From the NCBI GenBank assembly GCA_002337085.1, contig DDFH01000003.1:124001-188000 (forward strand): 64,000 nucleotides of DNA, written 5' to 3'. This document shows, piece after piece, positions 16,151 to 24,238 of this stretch. The stretch's first letter is position 1. Each line of letters opens with the position of its first letter. This DNA is from Hyphomonadaceae bacterium UBA1933. Lineage in GTDB: Bacteria > Pseudomonadota > Alphaproteobacteria > Caulobacterales > Aquidulcibacteraceae. Both the position numbers and the translations under genes were made by a program. Under the pieces are notes generated by a model. That model was not told the origin of the DNA. It worked only from the letters and a program-made list of their open reading frames with translations, and ran no database searches.

Positions 16151-17536
16151 GTGAGCACTAAATTAAACAATTTCGGGGATACGGCATTAGGCGTTGCAAA
16201 ACGCGCAATGCCTTTATTGGCAGGGGCGGCTATCATTGCTGGTCTTGGTCATGTTGACAGCGCTTGGGCGCAAGATGCTGCGGCGGCACCGGCACCTGTA
16301 GTCGATAAGGGTGATACCGCATGGATGCTAACTTCGACAGTATTGGTATTGGCAATGACTGTTCCAGGTCTTGCATTATTTTATGGTGGTTTAGTTCGCG
16401 CAAAAAATATGCTTTCAATGTTGGTTCATGTTGCGGTGGTCGCATCAATCGGCATGATTGCATGGGCATTCTGGGGTTATAGCCTTGCATTTACTGATGG
16501 TGGTTCTAGCAGCGCATTTGTCGGTGATTTCTCAAAAGCATTCCTTAAAGGCGTAACCGCAAGTTCAAACGCCGCCACATTTAGTGCCGGTTATGAAATT
16601 CCTGAGCTTGTGTTCGTTGCATTCCAAATGACATTTGCGGCAATTACCCCAGGGCTAATTTTGGGTGCGACTGCTGAACGTATGAAAATTGCTGCTGTTG
16701 TAGTGTTTTCAGTTCTTTGGCCTTTGTTGTCATATTACCCAATCGCACACATGGTTTGGGAAGCAAAAGGTCTTATGTTTGGATGGGGTACTTTGGACTT
16801 TGCAGGCGGTACCGTTGTTCACATTAACGCTGGTTTCGGTGCATTGGTTGCGTGTTTAATTCTTGGACCACGTACTGGTTACCGTAATGAGCCAATGGCA
16901 CCACACTCTTTAACACTAACTTATGTTGGTGCAGGCCTTCTATGGGTTGGTTGGTTCGGTTTCAACGCTGGCTCAAACCTTGAAGCAAACGGCACTACTG
17001 CATTGGTAATGGTGAACACTTTCCTTGCAACTGCTGCGGCTGGTTTGTCTTGGGCAGCTGTTGAATGGGTATTGAACAAACGTCCGTCAATGCTTGGCCT
17101 TGCATCAGGTATGGTTGCAGGTTTGGTTGCGATTACTCCGGCATGTGGTGTTTCTGGCCCAATCGGTGCGATTGTTCTTGGTCTTCTTGTTTCACCAATC
17201 TGTATCTTCTTTGTTGCCAAAGTTAAGCATATCTTCAAATATGACGACAGCCTTGACGCATTCGGTGTACACGGTATCGGTGGTACAGTAGGCGCGATTG
17301 CAACCGGCATTCTTGCAGCGCCTGCACTAGGTGGCACCCCTCCTGCAAACTATGAAATGGTTGCACAAGTTCTAATCCAAACCAAAGCAGTTCTTGTTTC
17401 AATTGTTTGGACATCTGTGGCAACTGCAATCACCTTCTACATCATCAAATTCACTGTTGGTCTTCGTGCATCAACTGATGCTGAAGAAGAAGGTTTGGAT
17501 ATCGCAGAACATGGCGAACGTGCTTATCACATCTAA
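16151..17536 (+). CDS. amtB: Ammonium transporter AmtB
   Basis: Inner-membrane ammonium channel. The 461 residues start at GTG 16151 behind GAGGAG. A cleavable signal-like N-terminus (...HVDSAWAQDAAAAP) precedes 11 expected membrane helices. The twin pore histidines are visible at H224 (GGTVVHINAGFGA) and H374 (FGVHGIGGTVGA), along with the extracellular gate region DTAWMLTSTVLVLAMTVPG. The usual upstream PII gene glnK is absent; the 287-base gap upstream is AT-rich and contains no sigma-54 promoter that I can recognise. Codon use (GGT, GCA) resembles the TonB receptor gene, suggesting strong expression. Confidence 0.95.
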   Translation: MSTKLNNFGDTALGVAKRAMPLLAGAAIIAGLGHVDSAWAQDAAAAPAPVVDKGDTAWMLTSTVLVLAMTVPGLALFYGGLVRAKNMLSMLVHVAVVASIGMIAWAFWGYSLAFTDGGSSSAFVGDFSKAFLKGVTASSNAATFSAGYEIPELVFVAFQMTFAAITPGLILGATAERMKIAAVVVFSVLWPLLSYYPIAHMVWEAKGLMFGWGTLDFAGGTVVHINAGFGALVACLILGPRTGYRNEPMAPHSLTLTYVGAGLLWVGWFGFNAGSNLEANGTTALVMVNTFLATAAAGLSWAAVEWVLNKRPSMLGLASGMVAGLVAITPACGVSGPIGAIVLGLLVSPICIFFVAKVKHIFKYDDSLDAFGVHGIGGTVGAIATGILAAPALGGTPPANYEMVAQVLIQTKAVLVSIVWTSVATAITFYIIKFTVGLRASTDAEEEGLDIAEHGERAYHI

Positions 17537-17543
17537 TTAAAAA

Positions 17544-17563
17544 GGGGGCGTTAAAGCCCCCTT
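17544..17563 (+). terminator. Hairpin terminator after amtB
   Basis: GGGGGC (17544-17549) pairs with GCCCCC (17556-17561) around GTTAAA, 8 bases after the amtB stop. The T-tract is only two bases, so the next hairpin probably completes termination. Confidence 0.6.
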
Positions 17564-17573
17564 GCTTATTAAG

Positions 17574-17607
17574 AAAAAACCTCTGTCATATGACAGAGGT
17601 TTTTTTT
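17574..17607. terminator. Bidirectional terminator between amtB and the TadE-like gene
   Basis: A perfect palindrome, AAAAAACCTCTGTCAT and its reverse complement (17574-17605), gives a GC-containing stem flanked by A-run and T-run on both sides. It therefore serves the + strand amtB transcript and the - strand pilus transcript that ends at 17606. Confidence 0.85.
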
Positions 17608-18244
17608 AACATCCGCTTGTAGTTATACCTGTATAGCATATTTTATCAGATTTGCGGGGGCGGTAAAAGAAACGTTCGCCCATATTATAATATTGTCTTA
17701 TGAATTTTGTGCCAATGGATTCATATTTAAGCTCAACATCGCCGATGATAATTGCATTATCAGCAGTAAGCATTGATGAAATTAAATTTATTGTATTGCC
17801 GCCGGAATCTGTACCGCTAACGTTTACGGTTGCGCCGGCTGGATATGCGGAATCTTGAACGCAATTGCCACCAACATCAACTGTTCTGCTCCATTCAACT
17901 TTTGGGGTTGTACCATAAAGTGCAACGCTTACGACAGTGATTTTTGCGGCGTCACCTTGTGTGTCATACGGGGCAAAAACTTCACGTGTGATGGCATCGG
18001 CATTTTTTAAAACTGTACAGTCAAGGGTGCTACCTTGTGTTACCAAATCGGCAATTGTTGATGCCGCAATTGTGACTTTTCTATCAATTGTAATTGCTTG
18101 TGTTAATTCAGTAGAACCAAACAACATCAAAATCATGATTGGTGCAATGAGGGCAAATTCAACAGCCGCAACGCCACGCTCACCAAGTTGTTTGCGTGAT
18201 GCAATTCTTTTATTTGAATTGTCAGATTTTGAACGGAGTTTCAT
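17606..18244 (-). CDS. TadE/TadG-like pilus assembly protein
   Basis: Pseudopilin-like component of a Tad (Flp) pilus system. It has 212 residues. A basic N-terminal tail precedes the TadE-like hydrophobic segment GERGVAAVEFALIAPIMILMLFGSTEL (about 22-48), in which the AAVEFAL stretch resembles the prepilin cleavage and assembly region. The remainder is a periplasmic domain with four scattered cysteines that could form disulfides. It is too short for a full TadG, which carries a von Willebrand-like domain. It lies 9 bases downstream of a second TadE-like gene in the same - strand operon. Confidence 0.8.
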   Translation of the reverse strand: MKLRSKSDNSNKRIASRKQLGERGVAAVEFALIAPIMILMLFGSTELTQAITIDRKVTIAASTIADLVTQGSTLDCTVLKNADAITREVFAPYDTQGDAAKITVVSVALYGTTPKVEWSRTVDVGGNCVQDSAYPAGATVNVSGTDSGGNTINLISSMLTADNAIIIGDVELKYESIGTKFIRQYYNMGERFFYRPRKSDKICYTGITTSGC

Positions 18245-18253
18245 TGTAATTCC

Positions 18254-18808
18254 TCAGTTAAAAGGTTCGTTACGGAAGGCAGAGGTCGCAATAAGAATTC
18301 GGTTGTAATTACCTAAATTGGCATCGGAATAATTGCTTAATGCATTAGTCATGCCTGGGGTCATTAATGGCCAGATGTAATATGCGCGTACAATAACCAT
18401 GTCGCCCGCGCCAGATGCCTCATAAGGCTCATCAGCAGCAGAACCAGGGCTTAGTGTTCCATCATCCCAAGGGCGGGCAAGCGGGCCCGCAGGAACCGTT
18501 GATCCAAAGGCCTGAACCATAACGAAAAGGCGGTGGTCACAATCAATCATTCCAAACATGCGATCACAAACCGCTTTTTTAAAATCAGCTTGTGTGATTG
18601 GGATTGCAGATGTTTGTGCCTGCCCTGTTTTGATTTTTCGTGCTTCAGCTGCCAGACTGGCTTCAAGGGTAGTTTGCACAAAGAAAATACCCATAATCTC
18701 GATAAGTGCAAAAATCAAGAAAAAGAAAGGTGCTGCGACAAGGGCAAATTCTACCGCTGTTACACCTTTTTCACTTTTTTTTAGGTTTCTTCTAAATTTT
18801 TTGAACAT
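18254..18808 (-). CDS. TadE-like pilus assembly protein
   Basis: Second Tad-system pseudopilin, 184 residues. The N-terminal segment KGVTAVEFALVAAPFFFLIFALIEIMGIFFVQTTLEASLAAEARKI is the classic TadE profile: a charged tail, a short VEFAL motif, one transmembrane helix, then a helix leading into the periplasmic domain. It is followed 9 bases later by the other TadE-like gene; the CpaC N-domain gene lies 75 bases upstream on the same strand. No Tad ATPase or secretin gene is inside the window, so this is a detached or terminal piece of a tad locus. Confidence 0.84.
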   Translation of the reverse strand: MFKKFRRNLKKSEKGVTAVEFALVAAPFFFLIFALIEIMGIFFVQTTLEASLAAEARKIKTGQAQTSAIPITQADFKKAVCDRMFGMIDCDHRLFVMVQAFGSTVPAGPLARPWDDGTLSPGSAADEPYEASGAGDMVIVRAYYIWPLMTPGMTNALSNYSDANLGNYNRILIATSAFRNEPFN

Positions 18809-18883
18809 ACTGCACCCACATTAATCAAATATCGTTATCATAAGTGGGTTTCAAAAGACTTAATCAAAAGAGTAAATCTGCAA

Positions 18884-19336
18884 CTATTTACCTGACGTAA
18901 ATGTTGCGCGTGCTCTTGCGGCATTATATGCTTTCTGCGCTTCTTCGGCGCTGTCTTCAGGTGTTCCCACTTGAACGCATCGTGATTCACAAATTGCTGT
19001 GCTAAGGGCTGCACCACGCTGAATGGTTACAACACCACGACCAGCAGGTGCCGATGAAACGCGGATTGTGCCTGAATAAAGTTTACGACCACCTTTGCCA
19101 ACCACTAAAACGCTAGAAGTTCCGACAGATTTACCAATGAATAAAAGAACGCGGGGTTCATGAACTATAACATCGGCTACGCCAGGATTGCCAACAACAA
19201 TGCCCGATGCATCAGAGGGAAGGCGCAGCGATGTGGATTGGTCAACCTCAATATTCATAGACTGTGCCAAAACCGGCGATGCCGCCATGCTTATGGCAAT
19301 TAAAGCACTTGAAATTTTGAAACTTAGTTTTGGCAT
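18884..19336 (-). CDS. Stand-alone pilus-assembly N-terminal-domain protein (CpaC N-domain-like)
   Basis: Secreted 150-residue protein. After a Sec signal (MPKLSFKISSALIAISMAASPVLAQ) comes one domain of about 75 residues, SLRLPSDASGIVVGNPGVADVIVHEPRVLLFIGKSVGTSSVLVVG in overall pattern, that matches the N-terminal domain preceding secretins in CpaC/RcpA pilus proteins. No secretin domain follows; the C-terminus is a short tail with two cysteines (CESRCVQVG). It may be an accessory protein of the pilus channel. Its - strand transcript would read into the two TadE-like genes. Confidence 0.78.
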   Translation of the reverse strand: MPKLSFKISSALIAISMAASPVLAQSMNIEVDQSTSLRLPSDASGIVVGNPGVADVIVHEPRVLLFIGKSVGTSSVLVVGKGGRKLYSGTIRVSSAPAGRGVVTIQRGAALSTAICESRCVQVGTPEDSAEEAQKAYNAARARATFTSGK

Positions 19337-19667
19337 TATGACATTTCCATATGTATTCCACGCGATTCGATACTTCGAATGGCGATTTAGCGAAATTTGC
19401 CACGAATGCGTGAAATAATGGTTAATAAATTATAAGTGCAGTAATGCAAAAAAAATTAAATTATCTATACAGTTAAGACGCAAAAAAAATTCCTTTATAT
19501 TTATATAGTGTAGATATAGGGAAACATAAAATTTTATGAATGCTTTTTACTTATTATAAACCTTAGTTTTTCACTAAGTCTTAGTTCAAGTCGTATATAA
19601 CCGCACATGAGATGACGACAAATATAACAAAGTCATCGGTTAAAAAAGTATGTATTTGGAGACTGAA
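19337..19667. other. 331-base divergent promoter region between the CpaC-like gene and flp pilin
   Basis: Very AT-rich. It contains CTTAGTT twice (19562-19568 and 19580-19586), the first paired with ACTAAG (19573-19578) as a small hairpin; TTAG-N7-CTAA (19563-19577) is a degenerate fit to a CtrA box. No gene seen. It must hold promoters for flp (to the right) and for the tadE operon (to the left). Confidence 0.4.
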
Positions 19668-19838
19668 ATGAAAAATTTATTTAAACGTTTTACTAAAAAT
19701 GAAAAAGGCGCAACTGCAATTGAATATGGTTTGATTGCTGCTCTTATCGCTGTTGTAATCATCGGCGGCTTGACCACTATGGGTCAAAAAACTGGTGCTG
19801 CTTTCAACAAAGTTGGCAACACAATCGGTAGCGTATAA
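19668..19838 (+). CDS. Flp-family type IVb pilin, copy 1
   Basis: Major-pilin-type subunit of a Tad/Flp pilus, 56 residues. Start is ATG 19668 behind TTTGGAGAC; the upstream ATG at 19650 lacks a site. The short leader MKNLFKRFTKNEKG ends at the prepilin peptidase cleavage glycine, followed by ATAIEYGLIAALIAVVIIGG, the Flp core with the conserved glutamate at position +5 (ATAIE). It is followed by a hairpin and then a second nearly identical pilin gene. Confidence 0.92.
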   Translation: MKNLFKRFTKNEKGATAIEYGLIAALIAVVIIGGLTTMGQKTGAAFNKVGNTIGSV

Positions 19839-19862
19839 TATCTAGTATCTTAATAACTATAT

Positions 19863-19894
19863 TTATAAGTGGAAGATTAAACTTCCGCTTATAA
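19863..19894 (+). other. Intergenic hairpin between the two pilin genes
   Basis: TTATAAGTGGAAG (19863-19875) pairs with CTTCCGCTTATAA (19882-19894) with one mismatch. There is no + strand T-tract after it (an A-run follows), so it looks more like a 3'-end stabilising or attenuating hairpin than a full terminator. Confidence 0.5.
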
Positions 19895-20030
19895 AAAAAA
19901 GAGAAAAAATATTTCAAATTTTATATTATTTTATCAATAAAAATAACTTATTGTTAAATTTTTTAGTATAAATTAGTTTTTGAGCTTGAAAATTGCTCAA
20001 AATTAAAAGTATGACGGTGGGAGTCAAAAG

Positions 20031-20210
20031 ATGAAAAATTTATTTAAACGTTTTGCTAAAAATGAAAAAGGTGCAACTGCAATCGAATATGGTTTGATTG
20101 CTGCTCTTATCGCTGTTGTAATCATCGGCGGCTTGACCACTTTGGGTCAAAAAACTGGTGCAGCTTTCAACAAAGTTGGCAACGAAATCGGTAACCATAC
20201 TGGCTCATAA
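20031..20210 (+). CDS. Flp-family type IVb pilin, copy 2
   Basis: Second pilin, 59 residues from ATG 20031 (site GGTGGGAG upstream) to TAA 20208-20210. The protein matches copy 1 except for T9A, M38L, T52E and a different C-terminus (GNEIGNHTGS instead of GNTIGSV). The DNA of the two coding regions is almost the same, implying recent duplication or gene conversion. It retains the cleavage glycine and ATAIE motif, so both copies should be processed. It ends before a strong terminator. Confidence 0.9.
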   Translation: MKNLFKRFAKNEKGATAIEYGLIAALIAVVIIGGLTTLGQKTGAAFNKVGNEIGNHTGS

Positions 20211-20241
20211 TAGCGTTATTTGGCTATATAAATCGATTAAT

Positions 20242-20271
20242 AAAGCGGAAGACTTATCTTCCGCTTTTTTT
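20242..20271 (+). terminator. Rho-independent terminator after the second pilin gene
   Basis: AAAGCGGAAG (20242-20251) pairs with CTTCCGCTTT (20258-20267), followed by a continuous T-run to 20271. It also separates this transcript from the convergent ftsY gene, whose stop is at 20280. Confidence 0.85.
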
Positions 20272-20279
20272 ATTATTGC

Positions 20280-21374
20280 TTAAATATTTACCAATGCTTT
20301 GGCAAATTCGTGGGCGTTAAATGGTTGTAAATCAGTGACTTTTTCACCAACCCCAATAAAGTAAATCGGCAATTTATATTTTTCGGTCAAGGCAAGTAAA
20401 ATCCCGCCCTTTGCGGTCCCATCTAATTTACTCATGATAATGCCGGTAACCCCACCAGATTTTATAAAGGCTTCGGCTTGTGATATTGCGTTTTGCCCAA
20501 CTGTGGCATCAAGAACTAGCCAAGTTTCATGGGGTGCGCTTTCATCTTGTTTTTTGATGACGCGTATAATTTTTTCAAGCTCTGCCATAAGCTCGACTTT
20601 GTTTTGCAATCTTCCAGCAGTATCGATTAGAAGGATATCCTTATCCTCTGCTTTGGCTTTTTGAAGTGCTTCAAATGCAAGCCCCGCTGCATCGGCACCG
20701 CTTTCTTTGGCAATAACTGGCACATTTGCCCGTTTACCCCAAACCAATAATTGCTCTGATGCGGCGGCGCGGAAGGTATCTGCGGCGGCAAGCATAATAT
20801 TATGACCATTATCAACAAGGTTTTGTGCAATTTTCCCAATTGTGGTGGTTTTGCCAGAGCCATTGACACCAACAAACATTATAACCTGCGGTCTTGTATT
20901 GCCTGTCCATGGATCTTTGGAAGTTTCATAAGGTGCAAGCATTTGTGCAATAATTTCTGCAAGCTCTGCCCGTATTGCTTCTGGGTTTGCACTTTTCTCA
21001 AAGCGACGGCGCGCCATTTCAGCGGTTATTTTGCGTGCTGTTTCAACACCCATATCAGAAAGAATTAATAATTCTTCGAGTTCTTCAAGCGCGTCTTCAT
21101 CAAGTTTAGCCTTGGTGAAGATTGATGTAATGCCATCACCGATGCGTGCTGAGGATCTTTTTAACCCTTCAAATAGCCCCTTTTTTGCCTCTTCACTAAT
21201 GGTGGATTCTTGGATATTTTCCACAATTGAATTGGGTTCATTTGGCGCGACTATTGGCAAAGTTTCGGTTTGAATTTCTTCAACATTTCTAGAAGTTTCA
21301 ACCGCTTCAACCGATTTTTCTTCATTGACCTGTATATCTTCTATGGGTTTTTTCTTTTTAAACCAGCCAAACAT
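20280..21374 (-). CDS. ftsY: Signal recognition particle receptor FtsY
   Basis: SRP receptor GTPase that delivers nascent membrane proteins to the Sec translocon. It has 364 residues: a charged, acidic N-terminal A region (about 1-70, beginning MFGWFKKKKP), the four-helix N domain (about 70-150), then the G domain with GVNGSGKTTTIGKIAQNL (P-loop), DTFRAAASEQL, DTAGRLQNK and the TKLDGTAKGG-type motif (here SKLDGTAKGG). The short A region is typical of alphaproteobacteria. It is monocistronic as far as can be seen, converging on the pilin genes. Confidence 0.96.
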   Translation of the reverse strand: MFGWFKKKKPIEDIQVNEEKSVEAVETSRNVEEIQTETLPIVAPNEPNSIVENIQESTISEEAKKGLFEGLKRSSARIGDGITSIFTKAKLDEDALEELEELLILSDMGVETARKITAEMARRRFEKSANPEAIRAELAEIIAQMLAPYETSKDPWTGNTRPQVIMFVGVNGSGKTTTIGKIAQNLVDNGHNIMLAAADTFRAAASEQLLVWGKRANVPVIAKESGADAAGLAFEALQKAKAEDKDILLIDTAGRLQNKVELMAELEKIIRVIKKQDESAPHETWLVLDATVGQNAISQAEAFIKSGGVTGIIMSKLDGTAKGGILLALTEKYKLPIYFIGVGEKVTDLQPFNAHEFAKALVNI

Positions 21375-21516
21375 ATTAATCCTCTTTGTACCTATTCATT
21401 AAAGGCAATATAGTCACTAAGCAAGGAATTTTAGCCATAAGTCGGCAGATGTTTTTTTTGGTTTTGCTTGCCAAACTTGCAAAAATTGATAACACAGTCT
21501 CAATGAGTAATAAAAT

Positions 21517-22065
21517 ATGAACGATAAGACAAATATTGAAAATGATGCCGAGGCTTTGGATATTAATAAGTCAGGGGCTAATGAAGACGAACCCCATAAA
21601 GCTGAACCCCATAAAACTGAACCATGGGAGTATTTGACGCAAAACCTTGATATGATGTCGGATGTTATTCCACAGTCAAAGGCAATCGGTGCAAAACTAA
21701 CCAAATTATCAAAGGGCAGGGCAACGGGGATGCTTCCCTATAACGAAAAACTGCTTAGTGATAAGGAAAAGGGGATTATGGCATCTGGGGCGGTGGTGAC
21801 ATTGCTTGACCAAACCTGTGGCACGGCTGGTATGACCGCTTTTTCCGAGGCAATTTTGCCAGTTACCCTTGATTTGCGTGTCGACTATATGCGCCCATCG
21901 CGCAAGGGAAATCCAATCCGTTGCGAGGCACATTGCTATAAATCAACTAAAACCATCGCTTTTGTGCGCGCCAATGTTTATGACACTGAAGAAGGTGATG
22001 AAGAGGCGGATTTGATTGCAACCGTTCAAAGCACTTTTTCCTATACTAAAATTCAACCGAAATAG
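21517..22065 (+). CDS. PaaI-family hot-dog thioesterase
   Basis: Probable acyl-CoA thioesterase, 182 residues. After an acidic N-terminal extension of about 50 residues comes a hot-dog domain (about 65-180): RATGMLPYNEKLLSDKEKGIMASGAVVTLLDQTCGTAG and LDLRVDYMRPSRKGNPIRCEA are the helix and strand hallmarks of PaaI-type enzymes. The long N-terminal extension is unusual for the family. A second PaaI-like gene follows 9 bases later, so the pair forms an operon. Substrates cannot be inferred. Confidence 0.8.
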   Translation: MNDKTNIENDAEALDINKSGANEDEPHKAEPHKTEPWEYLTQNLDMMSDVIPQSKAIGAKLTKLSKGRATGMLPYNEKLLSDKEKGIMASGAVVTLLDQTCGTAGMTAFSEAILPVTLDLRVDYMRPSRKGNPIRCEAHCYKSTKTIAFVRANVYDTEEGDEEADLIATVQSTFSYTKIQPK

Positions 22066-22074
22066 GCGCTATAT

Positions 22075-22473
22075 ATGCCACGTTATTTAAACAAATTACT
22101 CGAAGAAATGCCGTATTGCCAACATTTGGGGCTTGAATTTAATTTTGAGAATGAGGACATTCTTGCGAGACTTCCATTCAAGACTGATTTAGTTGGTAAC
22201 CCTTTAACCCAACTAATTCACGGTGGCGTTATTGGCGCATGTCTTGAATTAACTGCTGTTGCGCAGCTTACAATGACCCGAAAACTTGAAAGGTTGCCGA
22301 AAACCATCAATGTTACAATTGATTTTTTGCGCCCTGGTCGCCCAAAAGATGTTCATTTCAAAGCATTGGTTTATAAGCAGGGGCGGCGGGTTGCTAATCT
22401 TGAGGCATTCGCATGGCAGGATGACGAAACACAACCTATAACAAAGCTGCATGGCAATTTTTTAATGGGTTAA
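22075..22473 (+). CDS. PaaI-family hot-dog thioesterase (second gene of pair)
   Basis: Probable acyl-CoA thioesterase, 132 residues, almost entirely the hot-dog domain: MPYCQHLGLEFNF, GNPLTQLIHGGVIGACLELTAV (central helix with the HGG turn) and INVTIDFLRPGRPKDVHFKA. It is 9 bases after the first thioesterase gene. Paired thioesterase genes of this kind often work on different chain lengths or as heteromers, but that is only inference here. Confidence 0.82.
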   Translation: MPRYLNKLLEEMPYCQHLGLEFNFENEDILARLPFKTDLVGNPLTQLIHGGVIGACLELTAVAQLTMTRKLERLPKTINVTIDFLRPGRPKDVHFKALVYKQGRRVANLEAFAWQDDETQPITKLHGNFLMG

Positions 22474-22493
22474 TTCTTTCCGGGTATTTTAAG

Positions 22494-23003
22494 CTAGTCG
22501 CAATTATCAAGCTGATATTCAAAGATACGTGCGCGGGATGCCACCGATGCAGCGGTTTTGCGCGATGCAGCGGGTGCACCTTTTTTATAACCACCGCTTC
22601 CAAGTTGGTATGCAAGATATTGTTCGGAAACATTATTCATACCAATACCAAATTGCTTATTCATTTGTTTAAAATGCCAGCCAACAAAATGAACAGACGC
22701 ATCAAAGTCACTTCTCGATTTATTGCCAATTTTTGTATCTTTTAAAAAGCCATTCCAGGTCTGTTGCGTTGCTTGTGCATAGCCATAGTTTGGGCCACTT
22801 GCGGCATTGGCGCGGAAACGGCTTTCTTGATCAATAAAGGCAAGGATGTTGCCGGCCGAAACGCCCCATTTTTCTTCGGCTTCAACCACACTATCGGCCC
22901 AATCGGGATTAGCATTTAGTAATGTGCAGATATTTTTTGTTTGGGCATTTGCAAATGACGGGATTGTCAAAATTGCAAATGTGAAAACTAATGATGCCCG
23001 CAT
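22494..23003 (-). CDS. Lytic transglycosylase-like (SLT-domain) secreted protein
   Basis: Predicted periplasmic murein-cleaving enzyme, 169 residues. A Sec signal (MRASLVFTFAILTIPSFANA) precedes a small lysozyme-like domain: GNILAFIDQESRFRANAASGPNYGYAQATQQTWNGF, with the catalytic glutamate in QESRF and the GYAQAT turn. The C-terminus retains YLAYQLGSGGYKKGAP. The start codon overlaps the 3' end of the upstream MoeB/ThiF-like gene by 16 bases, so the two are co-transcribed and probably translationally coupled. A moonlighting role is not implied; the overlap may be just economy. Confidence 0.83.
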   Translation of the reverse strand: MRASLVFTFAILTIPSFANAQTKNICTLLNANPDWADSVVEAEEKWGVSAGNILAFIDQESRFRANAASGPNYGYAQATQQTWNGFLKDTKIGNKSRSDFDASVHFVGWHFKQMNKQFGIGMNNVSEQYLAYQLGSGGYKKGAPAASRKTAASVASRARIFEYQLDNCD

Positions 23004-23749
23004 GTATTACAATTCCTATCTTTGGGTATATTCAATGTTCGTGATTGCGCTTTCAATCCATCGTATAATAAAATTCGTCCCAAAAGGGAAGTCTCACGAT
23101 TTTTGGTTATTATTTTGATGGTTTCCAATGCCATTAAAGCGCCAATAACTCCACAAATTGCCCCAACAACGCCAAGTATATTGCAATCTTCTTCTATTGG
23201 CGGTGTTTCAGGCACAAAGCATTGGTAACAAGGGCTGTTGGGGTCTGCAAAATCAAATGCCGCAACTTGCCCGTCAAAACGACCCAATGCCCCTGATACA
23301 AGGATTTTCTTTAAATCATATGCGGTTTTATTGATTAAAAATCTAGTTTTAAAATTATCACTTCCGTCAATTATTATATCGACATTTGCCAAAATTTCGT
23401 TGGAGTTTTGGTCGTTTATTCTTTCTTGTATGGCAATGATTTCAATATCGGCATCTATTGCATTCAATGCCTCTTTTGCGGCAATAACTTTTGGGCGACT
23501 AACATCGCTAGTTTTAAATAATATTTGTCTTTGTAAATTTGATAAATCGACCACATCATCATCGATAAGGATTATTTTTCCGACGCCTGCTGCTGCAAGA
23601 TATAATGCACATGGGCAACCAAGGCCGCCCGCGCCAATTATGGCAATAGTGGCATTGGCAATTAATTTTTGCCCGTGCCCGCCAATTTCTTTTAGCATTA
23701 TATGACGTGCGTGGCGTTCTATATTCGCTTTGTTAATTTGTTCTACCAT
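22988..23749 (-). CDS. HesA/MoeB/ThiF-family adenylyltransferase
   Basis: E1-like enzyme that adenylates the C-terminus of a sulfur-carrier protein (MoaD or ThiS type) in molybdopterin or thiamine synthesis. Start placed at ATG 23749 (253 residues), where family homology begins (IERHARHIML); ATG 23785 is an in-frame alternative. The nucleotide-binding motif is IIGAGGLGCPCALYLAAAGVGKIILIDDD, with DNFKTRFLIN and the LSNLQRQ segment. Two CxxC pairs (SPCYQCF and NCNTCGHH) fit the structural zinc site. No rhodanese domain is present. Whether it is moeB or thiF cannot be decided without a neighbouring pathway gene. Confidence 0.88.
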   Translation of the reverse strand: MVEQINKANIERHARHIMLKEIGGHGQKLIANATIAIIGAGGLGCPCALYLAAAGVGKIILIDDDVVDLSNLQRQILFKTSDVSRPKVIAAKEALNAIDADIEIIAIQERINDQNSNEILANVDIIIDGSDNFKTRFLINKTAYDLKKILVSGALGRFDGQVAAFDFADPNSPCYQCFVPETPPIEEDCNILGVVGAICGVIGALMALETIKIITKNRETSLLGRILLYDGLKAQSRTLNIPKDRNCNTCGHH

Positions 23750-23824
23750 AGTTTTACTTGTGTTTCGGTGCTTATATGCAATCATACAATAAAAAGCAAA
23801 ACTATAAAATTATGGGAGTTTAAA

Positions 23825-24226
23825 ATGGAATTGTCGGTTGGTCTTAAAGGCGTGATAAAAAGCCAGGTTCGTGCAATGGATTGTGCTTCTGCATTATCTC
23901 TAAGTCCAGAAGAGCAATATCCGCAAGTGATGGCAACCGCACGACTTGTTGCGTTAATGGAGCAGGCATCGGCAAAAATCCTTGCTCCATTTTTAAAAAA
24001 CGGTGAGCTTTCAGTTGGCGTTGACGTCAATATAAAACATATTTCCCCAACGCCGATTTCTGACATCGTGCGTGCAGAAGCAATATTTATTGGCATGGAT
24101 GGAAAATTATATAAATTTGAAGTCAAAGCTTTTGATGCCGGTGGTGAGATTGGTTTTGGAACCCATACAAGAGCTATTGTCGATGATAAACGCCTTGTGA
24201 CCAAGGCTTTATCAAAATTAAAATAA
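23825..24226 (+). CDS. Hot-dog thioesterase, FlK-like
   Basis: Predicted thioesterase, 133 residues from ATG 23825; the longer frame beginning at 23702 overlaps the divergent gene and lacks family homology. The sequence MATARLVALMEQASAKIL, SVGVDVNIKHISPTPISDIVRAEA and GGEIGFGTHTRAIVD is characteristic of the fluoroacetyl-CoA thioesterase-like hot-dog group, with the TARLVALMEQA helix and the GTHTR segment. This is the third hot-dog protein within 2.7 kb. mmcB starts 12 bases downstream, so they may share a transcript. Confidence 0.82.
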   Translation: MELSVGLKGVIKSQVRAMDCASALSLSPEEQYPQVMATARLVALMEQASAKILAPFLKNGELSVGVDVNIKHISPTPISDIVRAEAIFIGMDGKLYKFEVKAFDAGGEIGFGTHTRAIVDDKRLVTKALSKLK

Positions 24227-24238
24227 TGCCTATAAATA

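Noticed and set aside
17574..17607. PHO-box (contains CTGTCAT)
   Set aside because: The motif is part of a perfect terminator palindrome between two gene ends, with no promoter role expected.
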